This document shows positions 39,601 through 42,600 of a DNA stretch of 64,000 nucleotides, in pieces. A model generated the notes under the pieces. That model saw nothing but the letters and a program-made list of their open reading frames with translations. It was not told the origin of the DNA and searched no databases. The stretch is from Schistosoma mansoni (taxonomy: Eukaryota > Platyhelminthes > Trematoda > Strigeidida > Schistosomatidae). Position 1 is the stretch's first letter, and each line of letters begins with the position of its first letter. A program made the translations under genes and the position numbers. The stretch lies in assembly GCF_000237925.1 (NCBI RefSeq), contig NC_031495.1:62044939-62108938 (forward strand), given 5' to 3'.

Positions 39601-42600
39601 TTTAATTCTGGCTGGTGTAGGATAAAGTTAGAAGAAAACTAGGGTCAATCAAACCAAAACGTAATATCAGTCCATGAAGTTATTGATTGTTGGTCTGGTC
39701 CATAATTTGCGATTATTCTGACCAATGATTGGAGATGTTGGGTAACATGGCTCAAAATTAGGTGCAATAATACAAATGCATTTCCTTAAATCTTGAGTTT
39801 TAAGATAATTTTATGCTTTTTATTCAACGGATTAACTCATTATTCGCAAATCATGTTATTACTGGTTTATCTTTTACTATGACTAAAACTGTGGTGTGTG
39901 CTCCTGATGTCGACAGATATAAGTAGTATTTATCGCTATTTCCGCACTTATCTCACAGTGCTGATGTAGTGTAGCAATTGTAACCGACTCACATACATGC
40001 CAGGTTCTATTCTGCGCGTTATTGACTGACTGCCTAGTTTATTGTGACAATGAATGTATTTAAATTCACTTAGTATTGTTTGTTTGAATCTTCCCATCGA
40101 TGTGTTAGGACTGCAACTGGTCAGTCTCTAATTGGCATATGTGCATACTGTGCGTATTGCCTCGATATAGTCTTGATTCACAAGCATGATAAGCAAAGAT
40201 AGATAGTGGCTAGCAGTGGAATCCAGGACGCGCGTTTCGTCCTATTTGGGACTCGTCAGCTGGATGTACCTGCATCTCAGAGTTGATGTTCACTCTGGGA
40301 CTCGATGGGAAGATTCAAACAAACAATAATAAGTGAATTTAAACTTCACCCCATCGCACAAGCAAGTGGCTATCAGGACTCAGTGGCCGAGTGGATAACG
40401 CGATGGCGTTTGAAGCGAGGGTACTGGGTTCGAGTCCCAGAGTGAACATCAACTCTGAGATGCAGGTACATCCAGCTGACGATTCCCAAATAGGACGAAA
40501 CGCGCGTCCTGGATTCCACTGCTAGCCACTATCCATCTTTGCTTATAATGAATGTATTTGTTAATAATGTCTACAAATCATATTTCCCTACATTTTTTTA
40601 GTAATAGTTGTTGACGTTACAATTCAACGGATTGTTTTGTTGTAACTGCTCCGTGACTTCCTCCTTATCTGCATTTGTTGAGTAATACTTCTGTTCCTCT
40701 GCTTAATGAATTATTTTATCCTAGCGTACTGTTTTTGTCAGTTATATATTTTAACATTTTTGATATTTCAACAGATACAACATTTTGTCGTAACATCCGT
40801 GACGGTCGGTGGTATGAATATGATGATGAAAATGTATCTTTATTGGATAAAAATGAAATACAAGTAAGTTATTTACAGAATTCATAATATTAACATATGT
40901 GTTAGTGTAACAAAGTTCTCGGATTAGAACACTTAATTTCTCTGATGTACTTGTTTATTGGGCAAATCAAAAATAATAATAAAATGAAGTAGCATTTCAA
41001 TCAGTTTGATAAATCAAGCTGAATTGTCACGATTACTGAATTCCGAAGTTGAATCAATAGCTGCATGACATCAGATTTCGATGTCTTTGAATCAAAAAAG
41101 TATGTTTATGAATAAGGCAGTATACGGGAAATCCCTCCTATTTATTTAATGGTAACTTCTAAGAGTCCTAAATTTGATCATGGTTACTATTTTTATGAAC
41201 TCCAAACCTATGATAAGAGTGTGTTCATAACCTTATTTCACTCTCGTCCTATCCATGATCAGTTTATTGTAGGAAATGCCATATTATACTTTTAATTATT
41301 TCCAGCTATGACTCTGACTTGCTGAAGCGCATTGCTTCTACTACTATTCTAGTCGGATCAATTTTACAAGTACAACCCATGTGACTTAATAATGACCATC
41401 TATTCTACTCATATATACCTAAGTAATCTTTTAGTGAAGTTTAAAATTTTCACGATATAAAAAACTTGAGATGATTTGGAAAATCCGTTTTTGCAAGAGG
41501 TTTTTGGGAAGGGGTTTTTTCTGAGCTGAATGATTTTAGTCAGTCGAGTTCCATTCATTATGTTTGCCATGTAGTTAGTGAGACCGTAGGATAAGGTTAC
41601 GGTCTTAAATTGCTCAGCTGAGATTAACTGTTTTACTTTTTCTAACGGCGGCATATGAGATATGAAATTATTTGTAATAGACATCATTATAAAATGAAAA
41701 TATTAAACTAATTTTATTGTTAAAACTTGTAAAGTTTTCTACGAATCGTTTTCATGAGTGCTATGGTATCTCTTTAAATATGCCTTGTTCTACTCTTAGT
41801 AGTATAGTTCAAATTACAAAATAATCCAGAAGTCTTTTGTGTAATCGACAACTCATATTATAAACAAAAAATAAGTGAAATATTTTGCTGCATAGAATTA
41901 GTATTTGAATAATAATCAAACAGACTCTCAGTTGATCATTTCGGAGTCATCTGAATGCAGTTTATTAGAATATATATATGCATCTGCCCTAGGTTATCGA
42001 TAATGCTTGTTAGACGATGACCCCAACGCCTAAATATTTGGTGTATTGCTCCACTTTACTTTCTCATAAAACATTTATTTAATATAAGCCATCAAATTTA
42101 AATGTAAGATAACCCTGTAGTGATTCAGATTTATGTTAAAGTGCATGTTATATCAGTGTTAATCACAATAACTTCTTTGCATATTTTAATTTACTATACA
42201 TTTATGTTATATAATCGCTTTTAAGAAATCACGTTGGTGTATACATTTCCCAATGTTCAGTAATAATGTCGATCTCCAGACGCATACAGTATAACCTGAT
42301 GTATACTTTATTGTTTGCAGTAACATGTAGTTATAATGTATACTACTGTTAACTAACTCTTCCCTAATAACTAATTGACAGAAAACTAAAAATATGATTC
42401 AAACTCACTGTTTCATGTATCCTTTGGGAATGGTTAGACATTATAGAACTTTTCTTTATGATCACCACCACCTACGTGCCCCAATAAATCATTTACTAGT
42501 AAAGAATACAAGATGAATATTGTCCACAGATTTTCAGGTGGCTTTCGAGAAAATTAAGCAACTCAGTCTCCGACCTCTTACTTGAGCATTATGACCCTCC

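Larger units (their letters stand above)
40062..40546 (+). repeat. Composite insertion of two inverted hammerhead SINE units with 13-bp target-site duplication
   Basis: Flanked by AATGAATGTATTT at 40049-40061 and 40547-40559. Left half (about 40062-40309) is an antisense unit carrying tail, hammerhead and the B-box end of the tRNA-like head. Right half (about 40303-40546) is a sense unit with head, Pol III boxes and hammerhead. The outer ends of the antisense unit and the start of the sense unit form an inverted pair of about 37 bases (TTGTTTGTTTGAATCTTCCC at 40080 and its complement at about 40304). The flanking duplication shows it entered as one piece. Confidence 0.85.

Noticed and set aside
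40380-40445. tRNA gene
   Set aside because: A and B boxes are present but the acceptor stem does not pair, and the sequence is the head of the hammerhead SINE. The same applies near 16280, 38040 and 2560.
41409-41687. Minus-strand 92-codon open frame in the last USP8 intron
   Set aside because: No domain, splice context or repeat match was found.
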